Origin: Kitasatospora xanthocidica
GTDB lineage: Bacteria; Actinomycetota; Actinomycetes; Streptomycetales; Streptomycetaceae
Reading direction: 5' to 3'
Assembly: GCF_014656195.1 (NCBI RefSeq)
Contig: NZ_BNBY01000008.1
Coordinates: 62,001 to 126,000 of the forward strand
Length of the DNA stretch: 64,000 bases
Under the pieces are notes generated by a model. The model ran no database searches, had not been told where the DNA came from, and was given only the letters and a program-made list of their open reading frames with translations. Of this stretch, positions 1 through 7,880 are shown one piece after another. Numbering within the stretch: the stretch's first letter is position 1; each line of letters starts with the position of its first letter. A program made the translations under genes and the position numbers.

Positions 1-30
1 GGTGTCGGGTGTCGGGTGTCGGGTGCGGGC
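1..30. repeat. Short tandem repeat at window edge
   Basis: Four near-perfect copies of a 7-base unit (GTCGGGT or close) lie just downstream of the L33 stop codon. This is simple low-complexity DNA; no function can be read from it. Confidence 0.5.
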
Positions 31-38
31 GCCGCCGG

Positions 39-203
39 TCAGCGCTCCTCGCGGAAGTCGACGTGCCGGCCCGCGACCGGGTCGTACTTGCGCAGGACCA
101 TCCGGTCCGGGTCGTTGCGGCGGTTCTTGCGGGTCACGTACGTGAAGCCGGTGCCGGCGGTGGAGCGGAGCTTGATGACGGGGCGCAGTTCGCTGCGGGC
201 CAT
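39..203 (-). CDS. rpmG: 50S ribosomal protein L33, zinc-free paralogue
   Basis: 54-residue bacterial L33 of the large subunit, starting MARSELRPVIKLRSTAGTG. The family signature RKNRRNDPDRMVLRKYDP is intact, but the two CxxC pairs of zinc-binding L33 are absent, so it is the 'C minus' form made when zinc is scarce. The ATG at 203 is preceded by a strong GGAGG. It is transcribed away from the L28-S14-CobW-S18-L32 operon, and the only Zur-like palindrome of the locus lies between the two units, so both are probably derepressed together. Family and zinc-free status are seen directly; regulation is inferred from the palindrome and from the known Zur control of such paralogues in Streptomyces. Confidence 0.93.
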   Translation of the reverse strand: MARSELRPVIKLRSTAGTGFTYVTRKNRRNDPDRMVLRKYDPVAGRHVDFREER

Positions 204-287
204 GGGGCGTCCTCCTGGCGTCTGGGTCCTGGGTCCTGGGTTCCGGGTCGCGGGTCTCGGGGTGCTGGGTCGAAACCGTACACCGAA

Positions 288-304
288 ATGGAAGTCATTT
301 TCAT
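288..304. promoter_or_regulatory. Probable Zur box
   Basis: The imperfect palindrome ATGGAAGTCATTTTCAT lies between divergent L33 and L28. Its two halves agree at most positions with their reverse complement, and it resembles the AT-rich Zur operator (GAAAATCATTTTCA type) of Streptomyces in an otherwise GC-rich intergenic region. It is about 85 bases upstream of L33 and 53 upstream of L28, so one repressor dimer could silence both directions when zinc is plentiful. Confidence 0.75.
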
Positions 305-356
305 CTGGTGTAACGTGAGCCCGGTCCTGCCCATTCCCGGACGCCAGGGAGCATTC

Positions 357-593
357 ATGTCCGCCCGCTGCCAACTCACCGGCCGCCGGCCCGGCTTCGG
401 CAACGCGATCTCGCACTCGCACCGCCGCACGAGCCGCCGCTTCGACCCCAACATCCAGCGCAAGCGCTACTGGCTGCCCAGTGAGGGCCGGTACGTGCGG
501 CTCGTCCTCAGCGCCAAGGGCATCCGCACCGTCGACACGATCGGCATCGAGGCCGCCGTCGCCCGTATCCGCGCCCGGGGGGAGAAGGTCTGA
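357..593 (+). CDS. rpmB: 50S ribosomal protein L28, zinc-free paralogue
   Basis: 78-residue L28 with the conserved GFGNAISHSHRRTSRRFDPN block at residues 13-32. The housekeeping actinobacterial L28 has four zinc cysteines; here only one Cys remains (residue 5), so this is the zinc-independent form. I chose the ATG at 357 because it gives the family N-terminus; the frame is open further upstream, but that extension crosses the Zur box. The stop codon overlaps the ATG of S14 (TGATG), indicating translational coupling. It is the first gene of the plus-strand zinc-starvation operon. Confidence 0.94.
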   Translation: MSARCQLTGRRPGFGNAISHSHRRTSRRFDPNIQRKRYWLPSEGRYVRLVLSAKGIRTVDTIGIEAAVARIRARGEKV

Positions 594-898
594 TGGCCAA
601 GCAGAGCAAGATCGCCAAGAACGAGCAGCGGCGCGCCACCGTCGCCCGCTACGCCGAGCGCCGCGCCGAGCTGAAGCGGATCATCGCCCACCCGGGCACC
701 GGCCCCGTCGAACGCGCCGCCGCGCAGGCCGAACTCGCCCGCCAGCCGCGCGACGCCAGCGCCACCCGGATCCGCAACCGCGACGCCGTGGACGGCCGCC
801 CCCGCGGCTACCTGCGCGCCTTCGGCCTCTCCCGGGTCAACCTGCGCGTCCACGCCCACGCCGGCCACCTGCCGGGCGTCCGCAAGGCGAGCTGGTGA
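593..898 (+). CDS. rpsN: 30S ribosomal protein S14, zinc-free long form
   Basis: 101-residue S14 starting MAKQSKIAKNEQRRATVARY, of the long class without the CxxC...CxxC zinc knuckle. The C-terminal motif GRPRGYLRAFGLSRVNLR is characteristic. It overlaps L28 by one base upstream and the CobW-like gene by four bases downstream (GTGA), so the three are probably co-translated. It would replace zinc-containing S14 in small subunits made under zinc starvation. Confidence 0.95.
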   Translation: MAKQSKIAKNEQRRATVARYAERRAELKRIIAHPGTGPVERAAAQAELARQPRDASATRIRNRDAVDGRPRGYLRAFGLSRVNLRVHAHAGHLPGVRKASW

Positions 899-2082
899 GC
901 GCGATGGAGGCCATCCCGGGGCGGATCAAGCTGCCCGTGGTCGTCGTCGCCGGACTGCACGAGGGCGAACGCCGGACCGCCGTCGAGGAACTGGCCGCCG
1001 CCGCGGTCGACGCCGTCGTCCTGCGGCACGACCTGCGGGACGCCTCGCTCGGCCTCGTCCACCGGGAACTGTGCGACGCCCGGGGGACGTTCGACGCCGA
1101 CGACGTGCCGCTGACGAACGACTGCCCGTGCTGCGCCCTGCGCGAGGACCTGCTGCCCCGGCTGCTGGAGATCGCCGACGAAGGCCGGTACGGGCTCGCC
1201 GTCGTCGAGCTGTGGGGTGGCAGCGACCCGCACCCGGCCGTCGAGGTGATCGCCGGCGGGGAGTCCGAGGGGCGGCCCCTCGCGGACGCCGTCGAACTCG
1301 CGGGTGTCGTCACCGCCGTCGACCCGGACCGGCTGATCGGCGAACTCTCCGTCCCCGACGACCTGGTGGAACACGGCCTGCACACCGCCGAACGGGACGA
1401 GCGGACCCGTGCGGAGGCGCTGGCCCACCAGATCGAGTACGCCACCACGATCGCCGTCCCGCGCGCCACGGCGCACGCGCCGGGGCTCGCGCTGCTGCGT
1501 CAGCTCCATCCGACCGCCCGGGTCGTCCGGCTCGGCACCGGCACCCTCACCCGGGCCGCGCTCGGCGGCTTCGACGTCGCCGCCGCCCGCGACCGGGTCA
1601 ACCCGGCCCTCGCGCTGCTGCCCCAGGAACGCGACGAGGCGGGCGTCACCACCCTGGTCTGGGAACGCCGCCGGCCCCTGCACCCGGAGCGGTTCCACGA
1701 GGCGCTGCACCAGCTCGTCCCCGCCGCACAGCGCAGCCGCGGGCGGTTCTGGCTGGCCAACCGGCCCGACCTGATCCTCGCCTGGGACGCGGCCGGGGCC
1801 AACCTCGCGGTCGAGGAGTGCGGGCCCTGGCTCGCCACCCTGCCCGACGCGGCCTGGGAGCTCTACCCGCCGGCCCGGCGGGCCGCCGCCGCCCTCGACT
1901 GGCATCCGCTGCACGGCGACCGGGTCCAGCAGCTCAGCTTCACCGCCGAAGGGCTGGACGCCGAGGGCATCACCGCCCTGCTCGACTCCTGCCTGCTCAC
2001 CGACGCCGAACTCGCCGCCGGCGAACCCGGCTGGAAGGCACTGCCCGACGCCTTCCGGGACCTGCTCGCCCCCCTCCACTGA
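895..2082 (+). CDS. CobW/COG0523-family protein, probable Mrf-like factor with degenerate P-loop
   Basis: About 395 residues from the GTG overlapping the S14 stop (ATG at 904 is an alternative). A CobW-type N-domain carries the CxCC metal motif as NDCPCC (Cys77, Cys79, Cys80), followed by a CobW C-terminal domain ending near residue 395. The Walker A segment reads VVVVAGLHEGERRTA and lacks the GK[S/T] lysine, so classical GTP binding is doubtful. In mycobacteria, a CobW-like protein in the same C-minus ribosomal operon, Mrf, recruits the hibernation factor MPY to ribosomes during zinc starvation. The identical context suggests that role here rather than zinc insertion. Family and context are clear; the Mrf function is inferred. 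Confidence 0.8.
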   Translation: MSAMEAIPGRIKLPVVVVAGLHEGERRTAVEELAAAAVDAVVLRHDLRDASLGLVHRELCDARGTFDADDVPLTNDCPCCALREDLLPRLLEIADEGRYGLAVVELWGGSDPHPAVEVIAGGESEGRPLADAVELAGVVTAVDPDRLIGELSVPDDLVEHGLHTAERDERTRAEALAHQIEYATTIAVPRATAHAPGLALLRQLHPTARVVRLGTGTLTRAALGGFDVAAARDRVNPALALLPQERDEAGVTTLVWERRRPLHPERFHEALHQLVPAAQRSRGRFWLANRPDLILAWDAAGANLAVEECGPWLATLPDAAWELYPPARRAAAALDWHPLHGDRVQQLSFTAEGLDAEGITALLDSCLLTDAELAAGEPGWKALPDAFRDLLAPLH

Positions 2083-2097
2083 AGGAGCCCCGACACC

Positions 2098-2334
2098 ATG
2101 CGCAAACGAACCGCCCCGCCGAAGGACCGGCCCAACCCCCTGATCGCGGCGGGCATCGAGTACATCGACTACAAGGACACCGAGCTGCTGCGGCGCTTCG
2201 TCTCCGACCGCGGCAAGATCCGCAGCCGCCGGGTCACCCGCCTCACCGTGCAGCAGCAGCGGGCGATGGCCCGGGCGATCAGGAACGCCCGCGAGATGGC
2301 CCTCCTCCCGTACACCTCCGGTCCCACCCGATAG
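2098..2334 (+). CDS. rpsR: 30S ribosomal protein S18, zinc-free paralogue
   Basis: 78-residue S18 with the family core IDYKDTELLRRFVSDRGKI and a basic RSRRVTRLTVQQQR segment. It has no cysteines, unlike the zinc-type actinobacterial S18. An AAGGAG ribosome-binding site precedes the ATG, and only 15 bases separate it from the CobW-like gene, so it belongs to the same operon. Confidence 0.95.
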   Translation: MRKRTAPPKDRPNPLIAAGIEYIDYKDTELLRRFVSDRGKIRSRRVTRLTVQQQRAMARAIRNAREMALLPYTSGPTR

Positions 2335-2343
2335 GAGCCTCCG

Positions 2344-2517
2344 ATGGCCGTACCCAAGCGCAAGACCTCCCGCAGCAACACCCGGCACCGCCGCGCCCAG
2401 TGGAAGGCGACGCCCCCGAAGCTGGTCCCGGTCACGATCGACGGCCGCGAGCTGCTCGTCCCGCAGCGGCTGGTCCCGGCCTACCGGCGGGGGCTGCTCG
2501 ACCCGGGGGAGGCGTAG
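2344..2517 (+). CDS. rpmF: 50S ribosomal protein L32, zinc-free paralogue
   Basis: A 57-residue reading frame starts MAVPKRKTSRSNTRHRRAQW, the conserved N-terminus of bacterial L32, and ends LDPGEA. The usual zinc cysteines of L32 are absent. AGGAG lies five bases before the ATG and nine bases separate it from S18, so it is the last gene of the Zur-type operon. Confidence 0.9.
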   Translation: MAVPKRKTSRSNTRHRRAQWKATPPKLVPVTIDGRELLVPQRLVPAYRRGLLDPGEA

Positions 2518-2673
2518 CGGCGAGGCGCAGGGCCCGTCTTCGAACCCCAGCGGCGGCCGATGGCGGTCGGGCCCGGGCGGGGTGGCGGGAAACGGCCGGT
2601 GGTGCGGGGGCGCGTCGGGGGCTCCGGGGGTGCTCGGCGGGCGGTTCGGGCCGGGGGTTCGTAGGCTCGACGC

Positions 2674-3780
2674 ATGGCGGATGCGTACGCGGGGCGGCGG
2701 GAGCGGGTGAGGGAGCACTGCAGCGCGGCCGGGGCCGATGCGGCACTGATCACCCGGGCGGCGAACGTGCGGTATCTGACGGGCTGCGCGCCCTGCGGGG
2801 CGACGCTGCTGCTGACCAGGGAGCGGGCGCTGCTGACGCTGCCGGACGACCTGCCGCCGGACGACTCCGGGGAGCACCTGATCGCCCCGGACGTCACCCA
2901 GGTGCCGGTGGCGGCCGGGGCGGACACCGCGCTGGCCGCCGCGGCCGCCGCGGCGAGCTTCGGGGTGTCCGGCCTGGCGGTGGAGGAGCACGACCTGACC
3001 GTCACCCGGCACCGGTCGGTGGCGGGCCTGGCCGAGGGGGCCCGGCTGATCGACCTGGGCCAGGTGGTCGAGGGGCTGCGGGTGGTCAAGGACGAGCACG
3101 AGATAGCCGACCTGCGGATCGCCGCCGAGATCGCCGACCAGGCGCTCGGCGAGCTGCTGGAGTCGATCCTGGTCGGCCGCACCGAGCGGCACCTGGCGAT
3201 GGAGCTGGAACGCCGGATGATCGACCACGGCGCCGACCGGGCCGCCTTCCCGGTGTCCGTCGGCACCGGCAGCCACTCCGGCCAGGCCGCCCACCAGCCG
3301 ACCGACCGCCGGGTGGAGGAGGGCGACTTCCTGACCGTGGTGATGGGCGCCCAGTACCGCGGCTACGGCGTCTCGACCGCCCGCACCTTCGTGATCGGCG
3401 CCGCTCCGGCGCCCTGGCAGGTGGAGCTGCACCGGCTGGTCTTCCGGGCCCAGCGGGCCGGCCGGGAGGCCCTCGGACCAGGGGTGGAACAGTGCGTGCC
3501 CGACCGGGCCGCCCGGCAGGTCCTGGAGGCGGCGGGCCACTCCGAGGCCTCGCCGCACCCGGTGGGCCACGGCATCGGGCTGGAGATGAGGGAGGCGCCG
3601 CGCCTCGGTCCGTCGGACATGGGTAAACTGGACAGCCGCGTGCCGGTCACCGTCGGTCCGGGAGTCCACCTCCCGGGCAAGGGCGGCGTCCGGATCGAGG
3701 ACACGCTCGTCGTGCGCCCCCTCGAGGAGGGCGGGCCCGAGCTGCTCACCATCACCACCAAGGAGCTCCTCGCCCTGTGA
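2674..3780 (+). CDS. M24 (Xaa-Pro aminopeptidase/prolidase)-like protein, probably catalytically dead
   Basis: 368 residues with a creatinase-type N-domain (about 1-135) and a pita-bread C-domain. The fold signature HPVGHGIGLEMREAPRL is intact, including His299. Aligned to the canonical GDLVLID.GA...GY.SD.TRTF block, the two metal-binding aspartates are Val223 and Ser234. The first metal glutamate (TIEPG in active enzymes) is Gly328 in VTVGPGVHLPG; only His299 and Glu342 remain. Three of five ligands are therefore missing, so normal peptidase activity is unlikely. It lies directly upstream of efp, the usual position of a peptidase gene in many bacteria, and may be a binding or regulatory pseudoenzyme. 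Family assignment is firm; loss of activity is inferred from residues. Confidence 0.85.
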   Translation: MADAYAGRRERVREHCSAAGADAALITRAANVRYLTGCAPCGATLLLTRERALLTLPDDLPPDDSGEHLIAPDVTQVPVAAGADTALAAAAAAASFGVSGLAVEEHDLTVTRHRSVAGLAEGARLIDLGQVVEGLRVVKDEHEIADLRIAAEIADQALGELLESILVGRTERHLAMELERRMIDHGADRAAFPVSVGTGSHSGQAAHQPTDRRVEEGDFLTVVMGAQYRGYGVSTARTFVIGAAPAPWQVELHRLVFRAQRAGREALGPGVEQCVPDRAARQVLEAAGHSEASPHPVGHGIGLEMREAPRLGPSDMGKLDSRVPVTVGPGVHLPGKGGVRIEDTLVVRPLEEGGPELLTITTKELLAL

Positions 3781-3854
3781 CCGCGGCCCCGGGCCGTGGC
3801 GGCAGGACGCACCCCTTGGTTCCTTGACAGCTATATCCAGGAGTTAGTGCGCCC

Positions 3855-4418
3855 GTGGCTTCCACGAACGATCTCAAGAACGGCATGGTCCTCAAGCTGG
3901 AGGGCGGCAAGCTCTGGTCCGTCGTCGAGTTCCAGCACGTCAAGCCCGGCAAGGGCCCGGCCTTCGTTCGGACCAAGCTGAAGGAGGTCCTGACGGGCAA
4001 GGTCGTCGACAAGACCTTCAACGCGGGCACCAAGGTCGAGACCGCCAACGTCGACAAGCGCGGCATGCAGTTCTCGTACAAGGACGGCGAGAACTTCGTG
4101 TTCATGGACATGGACACCTACGACCAGCTCACCATCGAGCCGGCCGTCGTGGGCGACGCCGCCAAGTACCTGCTGGAGGGCTTCGAGGCCCTGGTCGCGC
4201 AGAACGAGGGCGCGGTGCTGTACATCGAGCTCCCGGCCGCCGTCGAGCTGACCATCGCCGAGACCGAGCCGGGCGTCCAGGGTGACCGCTCGACCGGTGG
4301 CACCAAGCCGGCGACCCTGGAGACCGGCGCCGAGATCCAGGTGCCGCTCTTCATCACCAGCGGTGAGAAGGTCAAGGTCGACACCCGCGACGGCAGCTAC
4401 CTCGGCCGGGTGAAGTAA
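3855..4418 (+). CDS. efp: Elongation factor P
   Basis: 187-residue EF-P that rescues ribosomes stalled on polyproline. The three beta-barrel domains are present, and the signature GDRSTGGTKPATLETGAEIQV begins at about residue 142. The tip loop is PGKGP (residues 31-35, Lys33), the actinobacterial type reported to work with an unmodified lysine. The start is GTG at 3855, with GGAG about 12 bases upstream. nusB follows after only 4 bases, so the two are co-transcribed. Confidence 0.98.
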   Translation: MASTNDLKNGMVLKLEGGKLWSVVEFQHVKPGKGPAFVRTKLKEVLTGKVVDKTFNAGTKVETANVDKRGMQFSYKDGENFVFMDMDTYDQLTIEPAVVGDAAKYLLEGFEALVAQNEGAVLYIELPAAVELTIAETEPGVQGDRSTGGTKPATLETGAEIQVPLFITSGEKVKVDTRDGSYLGRVK

Positions 4419-4422
4419 GTCC

Positions 4423-4860
4423 GTGTCGGCCGCACGTAGCAAGGCCCGTACCCGGGCCTTCCAGATCCTCTTCGAGGCCGACCACCGCGGGGTCGACCCG
4501 CAGCGGGTCCTCGCGGACTGGGTGGCCCGCGCCCGCGAGCCGAAGCCCGACGAGGGCACTCCGCAGGTGGGCGAGTACACCATGGAGCTCATCGAGGGGT
4601 ACGTCCAGCACGCCCGTCGGATCGACGACCTGATCTCGCAGTACGCGGTCGGCTGGACGCTCGACCGGATGCCGATCGTGGACCGCAACGTCCTGCGGCT
4701 CGGCGCGTACGAGCTGATCTGGGAGGACGGCGTCCCGGACGCGGTCGTCCTGGACGAGGCGGTCGAGATCGCCAAGGAGTTCTCCACGGACGACTCCCCG
4801 GCCTTCGTCAACGGCATGCTGGCCCGCTTCCTGGAGCTGAAGCCGAGCATCCGCCGGTAG
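4423..4860 (+). CDS. nusB: Transcription antitermination factor NusB
   Basis: 145-residue all-helical NusB with the N-terminal KARTRAFQILFEAD and the C-terminal NAVLDEAVEIAKEFS-like helix (here DAVVLDEAVEIAKEFSTDDS), ending PAFVNGMLARFLE. It binds boxA RNA with S10 and supports rRNA antitermination. It starts at GTG 4423, four bases after efp, and is followed directly by a strong terminator, so efp-nusB ends there. Length and motifs match the family. Confidence 0.97.
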   Translation: MSAARSKARTRAFQILFEADHRGVDPQRVLADWVARAREPKPDEGTPQVGEYTMELIEGYVQHARRIDDLISQYAVGWTLDRMPIVDRNVLRLGAYELIWEDGVPDAVVLDEAVEIAKEFSTDDSPAFVNGMLARFLELKPSIRR

Positions 4861-4877
4861 CGGTCACGCCCGTCGGG

Positions 4878-4918
4878 ACGGCCGCCGGACCCGGATTTCC
4901 GGGTCCGGCGGCCGTTTC
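4878..4918 (+). terminator. Rho-independent terminator after efp-nusB
   Basis: An 18-base perfect inverted repeat (ACGGCCGCCGGACCCGGA and its complement) with a two-base centre is followed by TTT. It lies 17 bases after the nusB stop. Confidence 0.85.
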
Positions 4919-4985
4919 GCGTTTCACCCGGCAGGCGTAATGTGGAGTCCTACTCGCCAGTAACTTGAAGGGCAGGTCTCCCCGC

Positions 4986-5807
4986 ATGACCACCACGATC
5001 AGCAGCGAGTTCGACCGGGGCATCGCCCTGACCAGACACGCCGAGGAGTCCGGCCGCTACGAGGCCGAACTCGGCGCCGGCTGGCAGATCGGCGGCGGCG
5101 TCAACGGCGGGATGCTGCTCGCCGTGGCCGGACACGCGCTGTCGCTGGAACACGGGACGCACCCGGACCCGGTGTCGATCAGCGGTTACTACCTGTCCGC
5201 CTCCACCCCCGGGCCCGCCACCGTCCGCACCGAGGTGCTGCGCTCCGGCCGCGGGCTCTCCACCGGCACCGCCTCGCTCAGCCAGGACGGCGTCGAACGG
5301 CTGCGCGTGGTCGCCAGCCACGGTGACCTCGCCACCGCCGACGGCGAGGTGCGCACCAGCGCCCGGCCGCCGCAGCTGCCGCCGCCGGACCAGTGCATCG
5401 GCGTGGAGCACGCACCCAAGGAGCTGATCGAGCAGGCCGCCCTGCTGGAGCGCTTCGACCTGCGGCTGGACCCGGCCACCGTCGGCTGGGCGCTCGGACA
5501 GCCCTCCGGCAACGGCCGGATCCAGGGCTGGTTCCGGCTGGCCGACGGCCGCGAGCCCGACCCGCTGCTGCTCCTGCTGGTCGCCGACGCGCTGCCGCCG
5601 GTCACCTTCGACCTCGGCATGCCGGGCTGGGCGCCGACCGTCGAGCTGACCGTCCACCTGCGCGCCAAGCCCGCCCCCGGCTGGCTGCGGGTCACCCACG
5701 CGACCCGCAACCTGGCCGGCGGGTACTTCGAGGAGGACGCCGAGATCTGGGACGAGTCCGGCCGCCTGGTCGCGCAGTCCCGCCAGCTGGCCCGGGTCCC
5801 GAGGTAG
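4986..5807 (+). CDS. Acyl-CoA thioesterase family protein (TesB-like double hotdog)
   Basis: 273 residues from ATG 4986. The first hotdog repeat contains WQIGGGVNGGMLLAVAGHAL, the helix segment of 4HBT-type thioesterases, followed by DPVSISGYYLSAS and a strand rich in FEEDAEIWDESGRLVAQSRQL near the C-terminus, as in the proofreading second hotdog of TesB-like enzymes. It probably hydrolyses an acyl-CoA; the natural substrate is not readable. It is monocistronic, after the nusB terminator. An in-frame upstream start at 4965 is less likely because it lacks a better ribosome-binding site. Confidence 0.75.
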   Translation: MTTTISSEFDRGIALTRHAEESGRYEAELGAGWQIGGGVNGGMLLAVAGHALSLEHGTHPDPVSISGYYLSASTPGPATVRTEVLRSGRGLSTGTASLSQDGVERLRVVASHGDLATADGEVRTSARPPQLPPPDQCIGVEHAPKELIEQAALLERFDLRLDPATVGWALGQPSGNGRIQGWFRLADGREPDPLLLLLVADALPPVTFDLGMPGWAPTVELTVHLRAKPAPGWLRVTHATRNLAGGYFEEDAEIWDESGRLVAQSRQLARVPR

Positions 5808-6005
5808 CGGAGGGTCCTGAGGCGGCTGAGGGTCCCGAGGTGGCCGAGGGCCCCGCGGGTCCTTCGGGGGCCTCGGGGCCGGTGCTATTACCGGTGGTTA
5901 CATTCCTGTGACACGCCGTACGTGTGCGGCGTGCGAGGGGTGGGGAGGAAGGCGGTCAGCGGCGAGCCCGCCGCCGACCGTCACCGCCGAAGCCAGGAGC
6001 CAACG
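5808..6005. other. Intergenic region without gene
   Basis: The first part (5810-5885) is a repetitive run of GAGG/GGGTCC words that extends the preceding frame out of phase. The second part (5880-6005) is less GC-rich and probably holds the promoter of the following gene. No confident -35/-10 pair was seen. Confidence 0.4.
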
Positions 6006-6923
6006 ATGAGCCGTAAGGGGCGAGCCCGCCGCAACTCCGACTGCACCTCCGGCGGTCCGCGGCCCGTGGTGCGGGCACCGCACCGGCCGCAGCCGGCCGA
6101 GGGCGCCGACCAGGCCTTCGTCATCGGGGTGCTCACCAACGCGGCGGACTTCGCCCGGGCCCGGGCCTGGGGGATCTCGGACGCCCCCGACTTCGAGCGC
6201 TACCTGACCGACGCCGCCGAGCTGCTGGCCGACGCGCTGGAGCGGTTCGAGACCGTCCGGGCGCGGATGTTCCACCCCCAGGACTTCGAGGAGTTCTGCC
6301 TGCTCAACGGGCTGGACCCGGCCGAGCCCGGCGCCCGGGACCGCTACCTGGTCAACCCGGCGCTGCAGACCCAGCTGCTCGCCTACCAGGGCGAGGAGCT
6401 GGCCGGGGACTTCGTGCCGCGCCTGGTCCGGGCCCGGGAGAACGGGCTGACGCTCTGCCACGTCGACCTGCTGCTCGACGGGGGCCTGTACGGGGGCGCG
6501 GGCGAACGGGACGAGGATCACACCCGCTGGGTGCGCGCCGCCTACCAGCGCGGGGGCGAGGTCTTCCGCCGGATGCTGGTCGGCGCGGGCGCCGGCGTGT
6601 ACGAGCTGCGCCTGCGGGTGGACGCGCCGGGCGGCCGGCTGACCGCCGCCGCGCGGGTCCTGCAGTGGGAGGACGGCGTGGTGCGGATCAACGACGAGGA
6701 CCTGGAGCTGGTCTGCGCGGTGCTGTGCGCCGGGCTGGCCCTGGAGCTGCCGGGGGTCGCGGTGCTGCACGGTTCGCAGGGGTCGGCCGCCTCCTGCGGG
6801 GAGTACCTGCCGGCCTCCTGGGCCTGGTCGAGCGGCGGGGCGGACTGGGCGCCGGCGGACCGCCCGGTCAGCCTGGACGGGGTCGCGGCGAAGCCCGGCT
6901 ACAGCCTGGGCACCGTCTGCTGA
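6006..6923 (+). CDS. Conserved hypothetical protein
   Basis: 305-residue soluble protein with an Arg/Pro-rich N-terminus (1-35) and a long acidic helical middle (DFERYLTDAAELLADALERF). No signal peptide, membrane span or catalytic motif is visible. ATG 6006 was chosen because it follows AGGAG and fits codon bias; the frame is open further upstream. It is convergent with bldD. I do not recognise a family and assign no function. Confidence 0.6.
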   Translation: MSRKGRARRNSDCTSGGPRPVVRAPHRPQPAEGADQAFVIGVLTNAADFARARAWGISDAPDFERYLTDAAELLADALERFETVRARMFHPQDFEEFCLLNGLDPAEPGARDRYLVNPALQTQLLAYQGEELAGDFVPRLVRARENGLTLCHVDLLLDGGLYGGAGERDEDHTRWVRAAYQRGGEVFRRMLVGAGAGVYELRLRVDAPGGRLTAAARVLQWEDGVVRINDEDLELVCAVLCAGLALELPGVAVLHGSQGSAASCGEYLPASWAWSSGGADWAPADRPVSLDGVAAKPGYSLGTVC

Positions 6924-7034
6924 CACCACTGACAGCTGCTGCCGCCCTTGCTGCCGAGCCGACCGTCGGCACCGGGTACGAGCGCCCGGAGGCGAGGCGG
7001 CGACATCAGAGGTGGCAGGTCACGGACGCGCCGC

Positions 7035-7075
7035 GGCGCGGCGCCCCACTGGGGTGCCGCGCCGTGACGTTTCTG
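7035..7075. terminator. Hairpin between convergent gene and bldD
   Basis: A 13-pair stem with one G-T pair (7035-7047 with 7051-7063) and a three-base loop is followed by a short T-containing stretch. It is positioned to end transcription of the plus-strand gene, and possibly of bldD from the other side. Confidence 0.5.
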
Positions 7076-7144
7076 CTTGTCGGCACTGGAGAACCGAGTG
7101 CCGGGAACTGCAAGATCCGCTGGCGGGAGCCGGTGCGGTGAGCC

Positions 7145-7648
7145 TCAGCTCGCGTCCTCCTCGCGCACCGCGCGGCGCGCGTCGGGGTTGAGCACGCCCC
7201 AGGAGATCAGCTGCTCGGTGAGGATCGACGGCGACTGGTCGTAGATGACCGCCAGGGTGCGCAGGTCGTCCTGGCGGATCGACAGCACCTTGCCGTTGTA
7301 GTCGCCGCGCTGGCTCTGGATGGTGGCCGCGTAGCGCTGCAGCGGGCCGGCCTTCTCGGAGGGGACCTGGGTCAGTCTCTCCAGGTCCAGGACCAGGCGC
7401 GGCGGCGGCTCGGCCGCGCCGCCCGGGGTGCCGCCGGGCAGCAGCTCCTGCACCGGGACGCCGTAGAACTCGGCCAGCTCGGCCAGCCGCTGCACGGTGA
7501 CCGCACGGTCGCCGCGCTCGTACGAGCCGACGACGACTGCCTTCCAGCGCCCCTGGGACTTCTCCTCGACACCGTGCAGGGAGAGACCCTGCTGAGTGCG
7601 GATCGCTCGGAGCTTGCCTCCGAGTTGCTTCGCGTAGTCGCTGGACAT
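7145..7648 (-). CDS. bldD: Developmental transcriptional regulator BldD
   Basis: 167 residues, matching Streptomyces BldD. An XRE-type helix-turn-helix domain occupies about 8-68 (GKLRAIRTQQGLSLHGVEEK, then SYERGDRAVTVQRLAELAEF). A C-terminal domain carries the cyclic-di-GMP signature RGD (114-116) - X8 - RQDD (125-128). BldD bound to tetrameric c-di-GMP represses sporulation genes during vegetative growth and also controls its own gene. Two BldD-box-like sequences lie about 90-117 bases upstream. It is divergent from the pyrimidine operon, as in other streptomycetes. Confidence 0.98.
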   Translation of the reverse strand: MSSDYAKQLGGKLRAIRTQQGLSLHGVEEKSQGRWKAVVVGSYERGDRAVTVQRLAELAEFYGVPVQELLPGGTPGGAAEPPPRLVLDLERLTQVPSEKAGPLQRYAATIQSQRGDYNGKVLSIRQDDLRTLAVIYDQSPSILTEQLISWGVLNPDARRAVREEDAS

Positions 7649-7737
7649 TGATCTCCCCGGACGAGATTGCTTCGCGTTCAGTGGTGGGTCACGGGCGATT
7701 GCCGACGCCGTTACCGGTGGGTTCGACGTCCGTCTCG

Positions 7738-7765
7738 TAACTCACTGTGAGGTTACGTAGAGTAA
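7738..7765. promoter_or_regulatory. Two tandem BldD-box-like sites upstream of bldD
   Basis: Against the published BldD box (T-N-A-C-N-C-A/T-G-N-G-T-N-A), TAACTCACTGTGA (7738-7750) and TTACGTAGAGTAA (7753-7765) each miss one fixed position. They lie two bases apart, 90-117 bases before the bldD start, where the autoregulated promoter should be. Autoregulation is known for BldD; these exact sites are my reading. Confidence 0.65.
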
Positions 7766-7880
7766 GGTAGTTGCGTCAAGCCGAATGGGGCAGTCGTGCG
7801 AATGGCCCGCATCGTCGGCGCGTCCGGGGTGTTAACCGGCGGAAGCGGAATGGTGGACTCCTGTTTGCCGTCCGGGGCAC

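Noticed and set aside
808..3669. Long minus-strand frame across the ribosomal operon and the M24 gene
   Set aside because: It is antisense to several proven genes and shows no domain; it is a GC-bias shadow.
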